In this document: piece after piece, positions 10,913 through 22,576 of the stretch
Layout of the letters: each line of letters begins with the position of its first letter
Numbering within the stretch: position 1 is the stretch's first letter
Assembly (NCBI RefSeq): GCF_910592395.1
Contig: NC_088315.1
Location: 11,164,501 to 11,228,500, forward strand
DNA: 64,000 nt
Source of the DNA: Lineus longissimus
Taxonomy: Eukaryota; Nemertea; Pilidiophora; Heteronemertea; Lineidae
Reading direction: 5' to 3'
Program-made: the position numbers and the translations under genes
The notes under the pieces: model-generated
Seen by the model: only the letters and a program-made list of their open reading frames with translations
Database searches by the model: none
Told to the model about the DNA's origin: nothing

Positions 10913-12124
10913 TAAAAGAAGCAAATCCCACAGCAGCTGTCACCAGAATGGTAGCGGGAAAGTGCCTACCCAAGATTCCAGTCTTTGACCCAATCAATAA
11001 TAACAAAGAGTCGTATTCTTTTCGCACACTATCTGCCTTTTATTCAAGAAATACTAACAATAGGCTGCATACGTCTCCAGTTTCCAGAAAATATATCCTT
11101 TCTGATCTCCTGGTGATTCACAAAGGTTCAATCCACAGAAATAGACTAACCGGTCTGCCTTTTCACAAAGTTCCAACATCATGTCTCTCTCTCTCAACTA
11201 AAGCGGAGACTTTACACACAAGAGTATAGCCAAAAAGGATACTCCTACACCTGACCAATTCACCAAATAAGGGCATTAAGCCAACCCTGCATCAATCGAC
11301 TGAGTATGTGTCCAAAACTAACCGGGGCAAGCGGCGCAGTCCAAGTGACTCATAACTTTTTAAATCACGAGCCAACACACTAAATCAGGGTTAAAGTCGG
11401 TTTACAAACAAATTGCCAATGTTGTCCTAATACAACCTCTAGGTTAAACAAATCAGTCAAATCAAAGTTTATGTACACAAAATACAGAATATAAAATATG
11501 AACACATTTGTAGTGGAAGTTCCATCCCTCGGTGGCATCTAAATAAAGGGTGCAAGTAGTACATAATGACTTAGCAACTGACTGACAATCACTAGTAGGA
11601 GGCTTTTTGATATGTGCACAAAAAGAAAATATCGAATTTGTTACCCACGTTCCTAATTATTTGCACCTTATGCACCTGGTGCCTGTGCAGATAATAGTGT
11701 ATCAATGTTAATCTTTCGTAAGTTAAGTCAAAGTTGTCATAAGACGACTGTTCTTCACTATCAAAGTTAAATCGAAGTTGGAGTCGTTAATGATGCGCAG
11801 CCTCTGTAACCCCCTTACCTACCTTTACTGTCAAACGACTTCAGCATTAGACAGGCCGCTGCCATATGACTAAATAAGGATCACGTTGTCCCTGCATCAA
11901 AAGCTCGGAAATTTTATTCCAGAGGTATTAGATACTACCATTAACTTTTTTAACCGAGCAGTGTTGAAGTGACCCTCATACGTGTTAAAGCGATCCCGAA
12001 TTGACCCTACCCTGTAACCCCCCCCCCCCCCCCCCCCATTTAAACACTAACATCTTCCTCCAAGAGAGTAAATTGTGCGTGCAACCCTACAAAGAGTTGT
12101 AGGGTATTGGTAAACCGTTCAGTT
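10913..12124. other. No gene recognised; ends with a C20 tract
   Basis: Non-coding-looking sequence. An ATG frame of 93 codons at 10948-11229 has no family resemblance. A run of 20 C lies at 12018-12037, one of several long G/C homopolymers in the window. Confidence 0.45.
12018..12037. repeat. Poly(C) tract, 20 bases
   Basis: An uninterrupted C20. Similar pure tracts occur at 26666-26679 (G14), 26994-27016 (G23), 39734-39751 (C18), 41293-41308 (G16) and 60967-60979 (G13). Such runs are prone to slippage and sequencing error, and can form G-quadruplexes on the G strand. Confidence 0.9.
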
Positions 12125-12225
12125 TCTCAAAAGCGCTTTGGCGCAATATTATCACCACTAGCATTGTACCCTTGGCGCAGGCAGGTTCAAATGGGCTATA
12201 CCTTGAATAGATTGAATTGCAATGA
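12125..12225 (-). repeat. Dispersed repeat, SINE-like, copy 1
   Basis: The reverse complement of this stretch matches 31238-31305: TTCAAGGTATAGCC, TTTGAACCTGCCT, CGCCA.GGGT.AATGCTAG. On the plus strand it contains GGTTCAAAT, which is close to a Pol III B box (GGTTCRANNCC). This would fit a tRNA-derived SINE, but I see no convincing A box and no tail. Confidence 0.45.
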
Positions 12226-13736
12226 AAATCTAATGCAATATCAAAGGAGCAATATCGAAGAGACAAATTAAACCAACCATTTGTCCACAGACTCGGACCT
12301 AGCTGTGGCGTGCTGTATGCGAGCATATAAAAGTATGTCAGTTGGTCCGATAGAGATGATGAGGCAATGCCTCGTTCCTTAGTCAGCAATATGCGCCTTT
12401 TTATACGGAGAAGAAGGAGTACCCAGATAGGCCTTCGCATGTCGGCCTCAAAAATGGCTCGATCCAATTGCACTATCACTACTATAACTTTAAAATGCGT
12501 GCTCCTCCTACATGTAGCCAGGTCTCGGGCAAGGCACTTACTCGACAGGCAAGCTAGACGTTCAGCACCGTGAGCAGCTCCTCGATTTGAAAATCCCCTC
12601 TGGCTAACACAGCACACATAAACAATAGACCACCAATTTGACCCCAGCTCCTTACTGCGGGAAAACCCAAGTCCAGCAACCGAAAGTACCAAAAATACAT
12701 TTTTGTTTACATTTGAACTGCACACATACGTTTGTTTACAATTTCTTTCCCCGCGAAATCTCGAACATCAGGTGACCTGCAATCGTGGATTGAAAATAAC
12801 ATTAACTTTAGTTCAGCAGGTCAACAGGTACAGGCTGTTCCAATCATCCCCCTACAGCCAGCTGTTCAACAGGTAATGTTAGCCACCCCACAGGGAGTGG
12901 AGGTAATTGATTAAGCCCCTGCATAACTAAACAGCTATGACTTGGCTTCTGTGAGTCGTAAGGAGAATTGACAGTGTCCGATTAAAAATCCCTCATTACT
13001 GCTCCGCTGAAGTAAATTTCCGAAAATAAACACAACGTTGCATCAGGATAACATATCACCTGCAAACGTGCAAAATTTCGAGACGAAACACTACCCCCAA
13101 ATGGCACTTTATCGAGCCGCCTTATAGTAGTATGATATAGATACCCTACAGTAGATATATGCCTGTACAAAACTTGTTCAGGGTCAACTTCCTGGATGGT
13201 ATCCTGCCCGGGCTGCATGTACAAGTATGCAGCGTTCAGAAAGAGCATGTATATTTCGCCATCATTCACTCCTGGGTAGGGAGAAGCAAGTAGGGTCAAG
13301 TGCCTCGCTTAAGGACACAAAGACGAAACAGTGGTGATCCTGGCGAGAGAGGAATCGGGATTCCAACCGAAGAGCTGTCCCTGTACGCCCCACCGCTGAG
13401 TGTTAAATCTAGCTTTTGAAGTGTTAAATTTAACACGCTTTTTCTTAGCGCGCAGGAATATGGATGATTACATAAATGTGCATGTGCCCAAGGATAAAAG
13501 CTGCATGTCTGCAACGAAAGCGCCATCTGAAGTTAGTAATAACCCCACTCACTAGAATGGATTCAGGGATAAGGTTCAAGAATGTCGATCATGGCTGATG
13601 AAGTTGAACCTCGGGTCCCAATTCCGTGGAGTCAGGTGGTTGAGGGGCGGGGTAGAATTACGTCTCGTGGTTCATTTCTGGAAGAGGCTCTGTGTTATCT
13701 CGGCTACATATCATGTTTGCTGTATCTGCCTTTAAT
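12226..13736. other. No confirmed gene; possible short Gln-rich exon
   Basis: A 212-codon minus frame at 12087-12725 begins with GTG, not ATG, and looks like no family; I treat it as chance. On the plus strand a short open piece at about 12816-12872 (QQVQAVPIIPLQPAVQQ) is bounded by TTTAGTTCAG and GGTAATG and could be an exon, but it stands alone. Confidence 0.35.
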
Positions 13737-15869
13737 CTAATCGGGTCGAGTATCTTTAAGGACAAGCCGCAAACGCTTCCAAAATTGTTGTCTCTCGCGT
13801 TGCACACTGGTTCGCTTCGTCTCAGGCCATTCTAAGCAAGGGCAGTGCATCCTGAGTAATTCTTTGGGAAGGTCTTTTTTCTTCATCCCCATCAACACAA
13901 GGACGAACTTCGAAAGGTTTTCAACACCGCTATTTGCGGACATCTCCGGCCAATGATTCTTTAGGAGATCTTCTGTCACGATGACGACGAAGTGAATGAC
14001 ACCAAAGCCGTATTCCTTGACCTGTTTCCACAAAGGTATGTAATCGGGACCTGCTGCCCACTGTAGCGTCACCCTCAAGGGGTGACCGTACAGTTTCTCC
14101 TCGATATACTGGTCCACCCATCTCTTTACATCCTGCTCATTCATATTGTAAAGGATATATGCTTCTGTCCTCCCTCTTGGAAGTGAGCTTATCCCGCACA
14201 GGCCGGATGGAACAAGACGACTGCGCTCAGTGGCGGCTGCTTCTGCCTCTTCATCTGCTCGAGGCGTAAGGCGTCTCTCCAACAACCAGTGTTGAATGTT
14301 CACTCGATTACAATAAAGGATCATTGCAACTGAACAGACCAGAACCACCAAACCAATGATAGCTACCAGAGCTATCAGAGGGACGTATGGGCTGCACTGC
14401 CACCAGTAAGGATTATAATCTCTCACCCGTTTCCCGTACATGGAAACTGGTCCACTACATGTGAGAGTATCCAGTTCGTTCATGCCATTTTCCCGTATCC
14501 ATCTGGAAAAACCCAGCAGCTGACATTCACAGGAAAAAGAATTTCCTCTAAGAATGACTTCCGTATTACCACGGCTAAACCGTGATAAGGCTCCTGTCTC
14601 GATGTACATTATTCTGTTAGATGACAAGTCCAGGGTTCCACTTCCAAGTTTTGGTAACGATTCTTTAAGAACGTAACCAAGGCTATTATCCCGCAGGAGA
14701 AGATAATTCAGACTTTTAAGGTTCTTTAAAATGGGTAAATAGTTATTGGTCAGTTGTGACGATTGCATCTCCAAGGTTGTCAAAGATTGCACTTGGTTTC
14801 CAAAGAATACCGATAAATTCTCTTTATCTATTCCTGTCCAATCGATTCGGGGGAACTCGAAGTACAATTTTTGTAAACGTTTAAGACCAGCAAACAAATA
14901 TGGCGATGGTTTAAAGCTTTGTGATCTTTGACCCTTCAGAGACAATGCTAGTAAGTTTTTCAGATCACTTAAAGTCCCATCCTCAACACAATATAACGAA
15001 TTTGACGACAGACCAAGCCAATGCAGGTTCCCAAGGCCCCTAAACATGCCGTTAGTTAAATGTCCAATCTTATTGTAATTCATTCCTAGTTTTGACAGAT
15101 TATCAAGCCCTTCAAATGATCCGGGAGTAATCCACGTAATTTGGTTGTAAGACAAGTAAAGGTTCCTAAGCTTCTTCAATCCATTGAAGATCCTTCCAGT
15201 TATCACACCTATCTTATTTTCCATTAAATTTAATTTCAATAATTTCTTAAGATCGCCGAAAGAATTATCCGCAACTGAATGGATTTTATTTCGAATCAAC
15301 TCAAGGTCGGCGAGGTTCCTGAGTCCTTTGAATGTGCCGTTAGTTACCGAAAGTAGTTTGTTGTTGTCTAACATCAATATAGACAAGCTCTCAAGATCTT
15401 TGAAAGATCCGTCCGGAATCGAGCTGATTTGGTTGAAACGGAGATCAAGCTTCAATAATTTCCTCAACCCTTTAAAAGTTTCATTGGTTAGCACACGGAT
15501 TTGGTTACCAAACAATGACAATTCAGTTAGGTTTTCAGGCGTCTGAAAAGTATATGGCGCTATCCTGACTAGCCCACACTCAGATATCCACAAGTTCTTT
15601 AAGTTGGCGTTGTTGGGAAAGCAGGATTGGTTCAGTTCAACCGCCTCCTGGGGCTGACAGGACTGGACAGTAATTTTCACTAGGTCCTTCCCGAGGTCGG
15701 AGATTGCTGCAAGGATTTCGTGGAACGGAGCACGTCGGCAGGTGAGTGTCTTCCCGTCCGTTTCCGAGGTTACTACCTGGCACCCATCAGGAATGTTGGT
15801 TTCACCTACAGCCCCTGTCCGAGAACGGAGTGGAAGAATTGCAATCAACCAGACAAACGCACACCACAC
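13737..15869 (-). CDS. Toll-like receptor exon: LRR ectodomain, TM helix, divergent TIR
   Basis: This is a type I membrane receptor of the Toll-like family. Numbered from the open frame beginning at 15917, residues 18-32 are a hydrophobic signal-peptide core. About 13-14 leucine-rich repeats (LxxLxLxxNxI) fill 105-450. An LRRCT cap with CECQ, then C487 and C508, covers 458-508. A transmembrane helix spans 511-536, followed by a basic linker and a TIR domain at 583-720. TIR box 1 is AYILYN instead of the usual YDAFVSY type. Box 2 reads QWAAGPD and lacks the canonical RDxxPG loop. Box 3 FW is kept (QFWKRL). The frame has no ATG before residue 157: 15917 is a GTG and is preceded by a stop. TTTCAG at 15875-15870 is a good acceptor that leaves the frame intact at 15869, so the start codon must lie in an upstream exon. 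One LRRCT makes it the vertebrate-like (single cysteine cluster) type. Confidence 0.9.
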   Translation of the reverse strand: MWCAFVWLIAILPLRSRTGAVGETNIPDGCQVVTSETDGKTLTCRRAPFHEILAAISDLGKDLVKITVQSCQPQEAVELNQSCFPNNANLKNLWISECGLVRIAPYTFQTPENLTELSLFGNQIRVLTNETFKGLRKLLKLDLRFNQISSIPDGSFKDLESLSILMLDNNKLLSVTNGTFKGLRNLADLELIRNKIHSVADNSFGDLKKLLKLNLMENKIGVITGRIFNGLKKLRNLYLSYNQITWITPGSFEGLDNLSKLGMNYNKIGHLTNGMFRGLGNLHWLGLSSNSLYCVEDGTLSDLKNLLALSLKGQRSQSFKPSPYLFAGLKRLQKLYFEFPRIDWTGIDKENLSVFFGNQVQSLTTLEMQSSQLTNNYLPILKNLKSLNYLLLRDNSLGYVLKESLPKLGSGTLDLSSNRIMYIETGALSRFSRGNTEVILRGNSFSCECQLLGFSRWIRENGMNELDTLTCSGPVSMYGKRVRDYNPYWWQCSPYVPLIALVAIIGLVVLVCSVAMILYCNRVNIQHWLLERRLTPRADEEAEAAATERSRLVPSGLCGISSLPRGRTEAYILYNMNEQDVKRWVDQYIEEKLYGHPLRVTLQWAAGPDYIPLWKQVKEYGFGVIHFVVIVTEDLLKNHWPEMSANSGVENLSKFVLVLMGMKKKDLPKELLRMHCPCLEWPETKRTSVQRERQQFWKRLRLVLKDTRPD

Positions 15870-16860
15870 CTGAAATACAATCACGTTTGCTTTAAAGATT
15901 ACGACACACAACGTCACATACGTATGATATACACAAAGTGAAAGGGTTAAGAACTAAGCGGTCGGCAGCCAAGTCACCTTCGGTGAAGTTTGAATGTTTG
16001 ATCTCTGTGACCTTGAAACGTCGGTCAAATCAAAAACTCTGTTACGGGTATTATGTCCGAGAATCAACAGTACAAATTTCAGTCAAATTTTAAAGATGAC
16101 CAGAAAGTAAGTCAAATTTCGATCTCGATGGCGAGCGATGGGGCAGGCGTTCGCTTTGGCATTTCGGGGGATTTGCGAAAACTCACTGTTGATCTACTCT
16201 TCAAGGCCACGGAGGTCAAATGACGTAAATTGGCATAGGCCTATGGTACGTTTCTTACCCGCAATGACTATTGACCGTATGCTTGGTACACATGTACCCT
16301 AAGTCAGGAGATCTCAAGGACCGATATTCGGCCACTCCGCTGATTCATTACTTGACCACTAGAGGGCCAAATTGGAAACCAGAAAAAATCATGTCCGTAT
16401 CATCTCCATTTTTTCTTAAAGATGCGTGTACATGTAATAAGGAAACACTAACTGTAGTATTATCAAGTATAAATCAGATTCAACTGAACACTCAAAACTG
16501 CTTTGTAGGCCACTAAAACCAGTATTTTTGTAAAGTCTGTTGTTGTCCCACTTGATAATGAATGAGTGGCACTTTTTTTCGAGGTCGTTGCCATGGTAGC
16601 GGCCATAACTGCTATAAAATTAAAGTAATTCCCGAAATCAGTCACTTTTTTATGAGGCAATTATAAATCTAGGTTAGATATCTGTCAGGCATGTGACGAC
16701 GTTATAAAGTTTGACGGTCATGCACCTGTATAGAGATCAATACGTGGTTGCACCATACCAGTTGAATGGTATTTTCCATTTAAGATATAATTTTTCTAAA
16801 ATTGAGAATAAGGTGTGTTTAAATTGAAGAAAATGATGAAGTTTCAGTCCAATTAGCTTA
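15870..16860. other. Upstream of the Toll-like receptor; presumed intron and 5' region
   Basis: The exon carrying the initiator Met of the receptor should lie here or further right on the minus strand, but I could not identify it. Short open frames only. Confidence 0.4.
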
Positions 16861-17009
16861 CTTATGCAGTTTTCAGTCTCCATTCACCCCGTAGTGGTGA
16901 AAAAGCTGACTAGCGGGTTAAAAGCCGTCAAAAATCACCCCCCTAACTTCAGATCCCCAAACCCTGAAATTATCATGCATAATGTTAACCGGGCAATACA
17001 CACATCTGG

Positions 17010-17085
17010 AACAGCAAGGAAGGATTTTACTAATAAACCACAACTTCGGCAAATCCAAAGTTTATTTTACAGAACAAATGGCGAA
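17010..17085 (+). repeat. Direct repeat copy 1 (about 76 bp)
   Basis: AAGGAAGGATTTTACTAATA followed by AACCACAACTTCGGCAAATC and CAAAGTTTATT, ending near ATGGCGAAAGC. It recurs in the same orientation at 17992-18066 with few differences. AATAAAC and GTTTATT inside each copy are mutually inverted. The 0.9 kb between the copies has no recognisable coding sequence. Short terminal repeats of a non-autonomous element, or two copies of a dispersed repeat, are both possible. Confidence 0.6.
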
Positions 17086-17991
17086 AGCCATACACTACAT
17101 TACAGTGTATACATACATACCAATAATCAATAACTACTAGAGCAGTACAGCAAAGTCTCAAGTTCCCTACCACAGAGGACAACTTCACAATGACGTCTCC
17201 TGACTGACTTTACAGTACTTTAAGCACAACAACAAAGTAGCTACTCATAGTGGCTCCTAACCTGCTTTACAGTAGCAGTCACACTCACGGGGACCTGCCT
17301 CAAGGAACAATTTAATGCAGCTGACAGTGGAACGGACCCTGCCAGCCACAGAGTACCTCTAAGACATACTCCTCCCTAGATTGGTGGAGTGAGGATTGGC
17401 TGCAAAGGGTCTTGGCCTTTAAAACCCACAGCAGTCAATCCCCTGGTCCCAGACATGAGGAAACCAGTAAACTAATGTACTCTCTCCATGCTGGCATATA
17501 CAGAAAGATCAACAGCAACACTTCAATGAACTCCGACCAGAATCCATTACCACACAGGAGGTTATGCCAAACTTTATATGATTTTTGTAGAACAAGAAAT
17601 AAAGCATCTTCACACCGTCTGATGGCGCCATAGCGCGGACAAAGGACGAACTAAACTGAAGTCAGTCTGACATGAACCACGCCTAGAATTAACCACTTTA
17701 TCTCTGCCAGCACACCAGAATAAATGCCTGAAGGCTACTAGAGTTCTTCTAGCTCATGTACATGACCTCAGAATTAACCATTTCAGCCAAAATCACCCGT
17801 GGCCAGAGAATGCAACTCGGCCCACACACAAGGTTTCAGCTCGGATTCTGTCAATTTCACACGGCGACCAACACGGTCACAAACTCATCTTTTCTGGTCC
17901 AACTGGCAATAGTCAACCATCGCACTGACAATATATATGGTCTTTATACACTTATCTTACGAAATATTGTGACACATAAGTCTTACCTGTA

Positions 17992-18066
17992 ACAACAAGG
18001 AAGGATTTTACTAATAAACCACAACTTCGACAAATCCAAAGTTTATTCTACAGAAAAATGGCGAAA
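17992..18066 (+). repeat. Direct repeat copy 2
   Basis: Second copy of the 76-bp repeat at 17010. It is preceded by TTACCTGTAACAAC instead of ATCTGGAACAGC. The similarity ends at ATGGCGAAAGC in both copies. Confidence 0.6.
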
Positions 18067-20651
18067 GCAACTTTGCGTGATTCCCAGCGCGGAAAATGTG
18101 TGAACCACGTGATCTCAGCCCGTGCTTTAAAAAGTGAGCCCCCCCCCCCATTTTTCCATGCGGTTTATTCCTACTACTCCACAATAACGTACAACGAAAA
18201 TTTCATGATTTGACAGGCTAGGATAGGTCTATTTGACTTTGAAAGCGTTCCTCCCGGATAACGTCTCGGAAAAAGTTATGATTATGTAGAAAGTACCGTT
18301 TTAAAAGGAAAACGGCTTAAAACTTTATTACAGGTACGTGGCCTGACAGATGACGTGGTCATATTTTATCATAACCTGGTGATGTTTACATTCCTCGACT
18401 TTTTTTATGATGCAGCCAGATACAAGTGTATTGTTTCAAGTGTGAAGGGTTGGGCACTGTGGTAATGTTTTCTTGGGCCTATGGGCCAAGTGTGAAAAAA
18501 GATGAAGTTCCTGTTGACAAATTAGCAGGCAATGGTGCTAATTTCAGAAACAAATCTTTCCCGTGTGTGAAGTTGTACATTACCTCAAAAATGGGACCCT
18601 TAAAAGGACCCCCGAGTAGTAAAGGGTTAAAAAGTTGATGTCAATAAAGTTTGATTTCAGATATTTTACCAATTTATTACTTGATCTCCCCACGCCAAAA
18701 TACCATGGCAAAAGGAAGTACATGTATAACCAACAAAAACGGCCAAAATTTAGGGAAATGGCCATCACAATATAACGTGTCAAAAATGTAGAGGATTTTA
18801 TGTAATAAAGCACTGACCCAAAGGTGGATTCAATATTGCACATTAGAGAGCCATTTGAAAATACGATTTTGCTATTTTTCTCAAAACCCGGGAAATATCA
18901 CTTACTTCCTGCTGTCATTGCAAGGCAGAATAAATCATGTCGACTTGGGTATCAAAACGAAGGTCTATAAGAGTACTTTTAAAACATGGCATAGCTTTGG
19001 CTCCATTGTAAAACCCTGGGAACCTTCCCTCAAGGGATGGTAAAAAAGGGCAACAGTGCCTTTGACACTTGGAAAGAAACTGTTTCAATCAACAGTACTC
19101 GCATAGACCTTGACTTAACATAAGAAAATTGCAAAGTCCAAGTGTATTTATCATTTGATATAATTAATCAAACAGCAACGTTTGATGTTTAATTGTACAA
19201 CACTTTTCCTCTTGATGAGTAACTAATGTGCAGACAAAATGGAGATATGAGGGTTAAAAACTGTAGTGGGAATTAAGTGCAAAAGAACACTGATTAAAAG
19301 TCCAAAAGAAAATAAATTCTCTTTCGACATAGTCATGTATACCACCAAAAACAGATTAGTTAAAAAAAACATTAACTTAAAAACAAGAAATATAGCCTTT
19401 CCATCGGCAGCTGTAGATCAGGCACCAGGCTACCGATTCAGACAATTATTGTACCACTGAGCTGTATTTACTCTCTACTACACAATGGCATTTACATCTT
19501 GGTCTTTCAGTTAAGCAAATTATCACCACGTTGCATTGTATGTACAGCTGTTTTTACAACTCAGCCAATTTTGAGGCAATGGTCCTGTTGTGTTCTTTTA
19601 TCCCCCTATGTGCCGCTAGTGTACACACACATGAAGAAGTAATGAGTGTCGCCATGGTAGAGCTTAGGCCAATCCAGTGGGTGGGTTGTAATGTGGAAAT
19701 TAGCAATAATAGCTCACAGTGTATATTTTTCCTTCCGGATTTAATTGTTTTCCACTGCAATGTGGATTACTTTGATTTGTATCTCTGGTAAAATCTTAAA
19801 CTGCACTGAAAATGACATCTGCCAATTTCTACTGAAGTGACATGATCAGACATTATGCTTACGTCCTATTGACAAGACGTATTACAAAACGTTATTTATT
19901 ATTATGACATACCCTGACCTGGGATTTTAGAATTTTAGAACTGTTCTCTTCAGGGACAACTCTACTGAGGATGATTGAACCAACAAAGCAATTTTCAATG
20001 ACTAAAAAAACAAGGCTATTTACTCTGTTTCATTTGTAAAGAACATGTGACTATGTTATAATCAATTTCAGCAACAAGCACCTACTGTGATTACTGGAGT
20101 ACCTGTCAAAGATGGGCTTTAAGAGGCAGAGATACTGGGTGCATTTTTCTGAAAATTTTACAAGTCCGAAACCTGAAACATGAAATAAAATAAATAATGC
20201 TCCTTGCTAACTTATATCAAAAATATATCTGGGTTCAGTAACAAATATTGACTTTATAAAACAGTCTTTCAGGTTGACAAATCTTCCTAATAATGAGAAA
20301 CAAAGGAATATTTTGGTGAAATGGATAAGCAAACCTGTTGACTTTTCTCTGCCCAAAACCATATCAATGCGTGAATAAGGGTTATTGCTAGGGCAAGCTG
20401 GTATTTTGCAGAAGAAATCGCCTACATGTAGATAGTTTATGAGTAAAATGGTGATTTTATTTGCAGCTCTTTCAATTTTTCTGATGGGCTTGATCATGAG
20501 GTTTTGAAAGGAACCAGTTTTGGATCCACCTTGCACTGAAGGACAATGTACAGACATGGGCATCGGCCTACACATTTATACTAGTATATTAAAGTATATG
20601 GCAAATCTGTGGCCTTTCCAGGAATTTTATTAGATAATCCTGAAGTATGGT
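18067..20651. other. No gene recognised
   Basis: AT-rich sequence with a C10 run near 18140. A minus frame at 20207-20575 (122 codons) is open but resembles nothing I know. No RNA gene, array or bounded element is visible. Confidence 0.4.
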
Positions 20652-20659
20652 GACTTAAC

Positions 20660-20750
20660 GGTTTATGCCTGTTTCGCCTATTCCTGTTTCGCCTATTCCA
20701 GTTCCGCCTATTCCTGTTTCGCCTATTCCTGTTTCGCCTATTTCCTACAA
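20660..20750 (+). repeat. Left Foldback arm, 15-bp tandem units
   Basis: About six units of CCTGTTTCGCCTATT, with single-base variants such as TTCCGCC and a final CCTATTTCC. This is the inverted partner of the array at 22402-22576. Confidence 0.9.
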
Positions 20751-21032
20751 TACCCTACAATAAATCGACTCTCCCAGGGGGAACCTTAGGGATCATGTCC
20801 ATTTTATGGGGAAATGTGAGGGGACAATTGGATGATGTTAACGATGTGATGACAATTTGACTAATCAAATGCCATCAATTTTGTTAACAAACCATGCCAT
20901 GACCGTTTTTAAAGAGTCATCTTGAAAGCGGTGACAGTCCGGGACTTATTTGACCATATGACCATACTGACACACAGTAAAAACTAGAGTAAAGTAGTCG
21001 CTTATTTTATAAAAACAGGAATTCATGAGTTT

Positions 21033-21998
21033 TTGATAAAAATACATAATTTAATAAAAAATAACAAATTTGAGCAGAGCCCTGCTTGGCTGCTAGGTCC
21101 CGATCAGATTTTAAATGTAGAACAAGCTGAGATCCTTGGAGTCAACTTTACTGCTGGTCTTACGGGGGGCTCTCATGTCGAGAGAAGGGTCTCGGCCGCA
21201 CGCTGTAGAGTTTACAGCTTACTCCAGAACGGGATGTGTTATCCAGGTTTATCTAGTGAGGTAAAAACGTTTTTATGGAACAGTACTGTCCGACCCATTC
21301 TTACATATGGTTGTCACTTTTTATATTTGCGTAGTTTGGAGAGGCAAATTCTCGAAAGATTCCAGAGCAACCAAGTTAAACGCCTCTTGGGTCTTCCTAA
21401 GAGAAGCCATCATTCCAAGCTACTGGAAGCCCTTGGAATTGAAAGTATTAGCAACAGCATCAATGATTCAAAGTGTTCTCTCTTCAAACGAATCTTCCGG
21501 CATGATTCCCCCGCCAGAGCCCTGAACTGTGTTCTTTTGGCAAAGTGGGCCTCTGGTGCCGGGTGCATAAAGGGCACCCTTCTGGATTCTGTGATCGATC
21601 TCGGTGTGGCGCCCGCCTCCCTAGCGTTCTCTCCTCGGTGTCGCTCGGCTGACCGTTCGGTTGTCCCTGCTGCGGAGGATGGGATTGTGGACTCATTACA
21701 CGGTCTCCTCCTCAGCAGCGGGTACGACACGAGGGGTTCGGCTGAGCACACCATGGTGAGATTGCTCACACGGGCTTTTTAATTCAATCTGTTAGGTTAT
21801 ACCATGGTGGCATTATAATTTTATATTTTATTACTTATATTTATAATGCCTCCATGGTTATACCCGGTACATTTAGTTTTAAATTTGTAAAGTATTGACT
21901 GAACTTGTTAGGTTGTACATTGTAGTTTTAAACCTGTAAAATATTTGATTCTCCTTTACTGGAGGTTTTAATAATAAATAAATAAAATAAATAAAAAT
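21033..21998 (+). pseudogene. 5'-truncated non-LTR retrotransposon: RT C-terminus and 3' tail
   Basis: An open frame of about 250 codons (21033-21782) carries the region after the reverse transcriptase palm: EILGVNFTAGL, a HVERRVSAARCRVYSLLQ helix, NSTVRPILTYGC and ERFQSNQVKRLLGLP. This is the usual thumb and post-RT segment of LINEs. The upstream RT motifs and endonuclease are missing, as expected of 5' truncation. A short 3' UTR ends in AATAAATAAATAAAATAAAT near 21973-21998, a simple-repeat tail as in many LINEs. It sits inside the Foldback-like element on the plus strand. The clade cannot be fixed from this part. Confidence 0.75.
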
Positions 21999-22401
21999 AC
22001 TGTACATTCTCATAATTATTTAATCAAAATCAGCTGTAAAACCCATGTCATAGTAAAGAACAATGTATCTATAGGTATTCTTTCTGTTACGAAGCTAGTT
22101 ACTGACTAAGACAAAAAAAGAGAATCCACAATATAAAATGCAGGCCTAATAAACCTTAATCAAATCTAATGAAAGGGTAAAACTGTCTTACTATTTTATT
22201 TCTTGCCTTTTAAAATAAGCTTAAACATAAGCCGATGTAAGCTATGTATAATTTTCCAAAGTTATTCCGAATAATACTGAAATAATTGACATGTCGCTGA
22301 ATCCATTATTTCAGACTTTATTCTAAATGACAGCCTTTAACACTATAGTAAGGGACGGTTCATATTCCTACGTCTGTGGGGAGGTTAGCAATACATTTGA
22401 A

Positions 22402-22576
22402 TAGGCGAAACAGGAATAGGCGAAACAGGAATTAGGCGAAACAGGAATAGGCGAAACAGGAAGTAGGCGAAACAGGAAGTAGGCCAATCAGGAATAGGCG
22501 AATAAGGAATTAGGCGAAACAGGAATAGGCGGAACAGGAATAGGCGGAACAGGAATAGTCGAAACAGGAATACACC
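22402..22576 (-). repeat. Right Foldback arm, 15-bp tandem units
   Basis: About eleven units of AATAGGCGAAACAGG, with indel variants (GAATTAGGC, GAAGTAGGC, GCGGAACAGG). It is longer than the left arm, as is common when such arms change by slippage. Confidence 0.9.

Noticed and set aside
12087-12725. 212-codon minus-strand frame as a gene
   Set aside because: Begins with GTG, has no family resemblance, includes a dispersed SINE-like repeat, and its length is within chance for this much sequence.
20660-20750. CRISPR or satellite call for the 15-bp array
   Set aside because: It pairs with an inverted array at 22402-22576 and an 8-bp target duplication, so it is an arm of a Foldback-like element.
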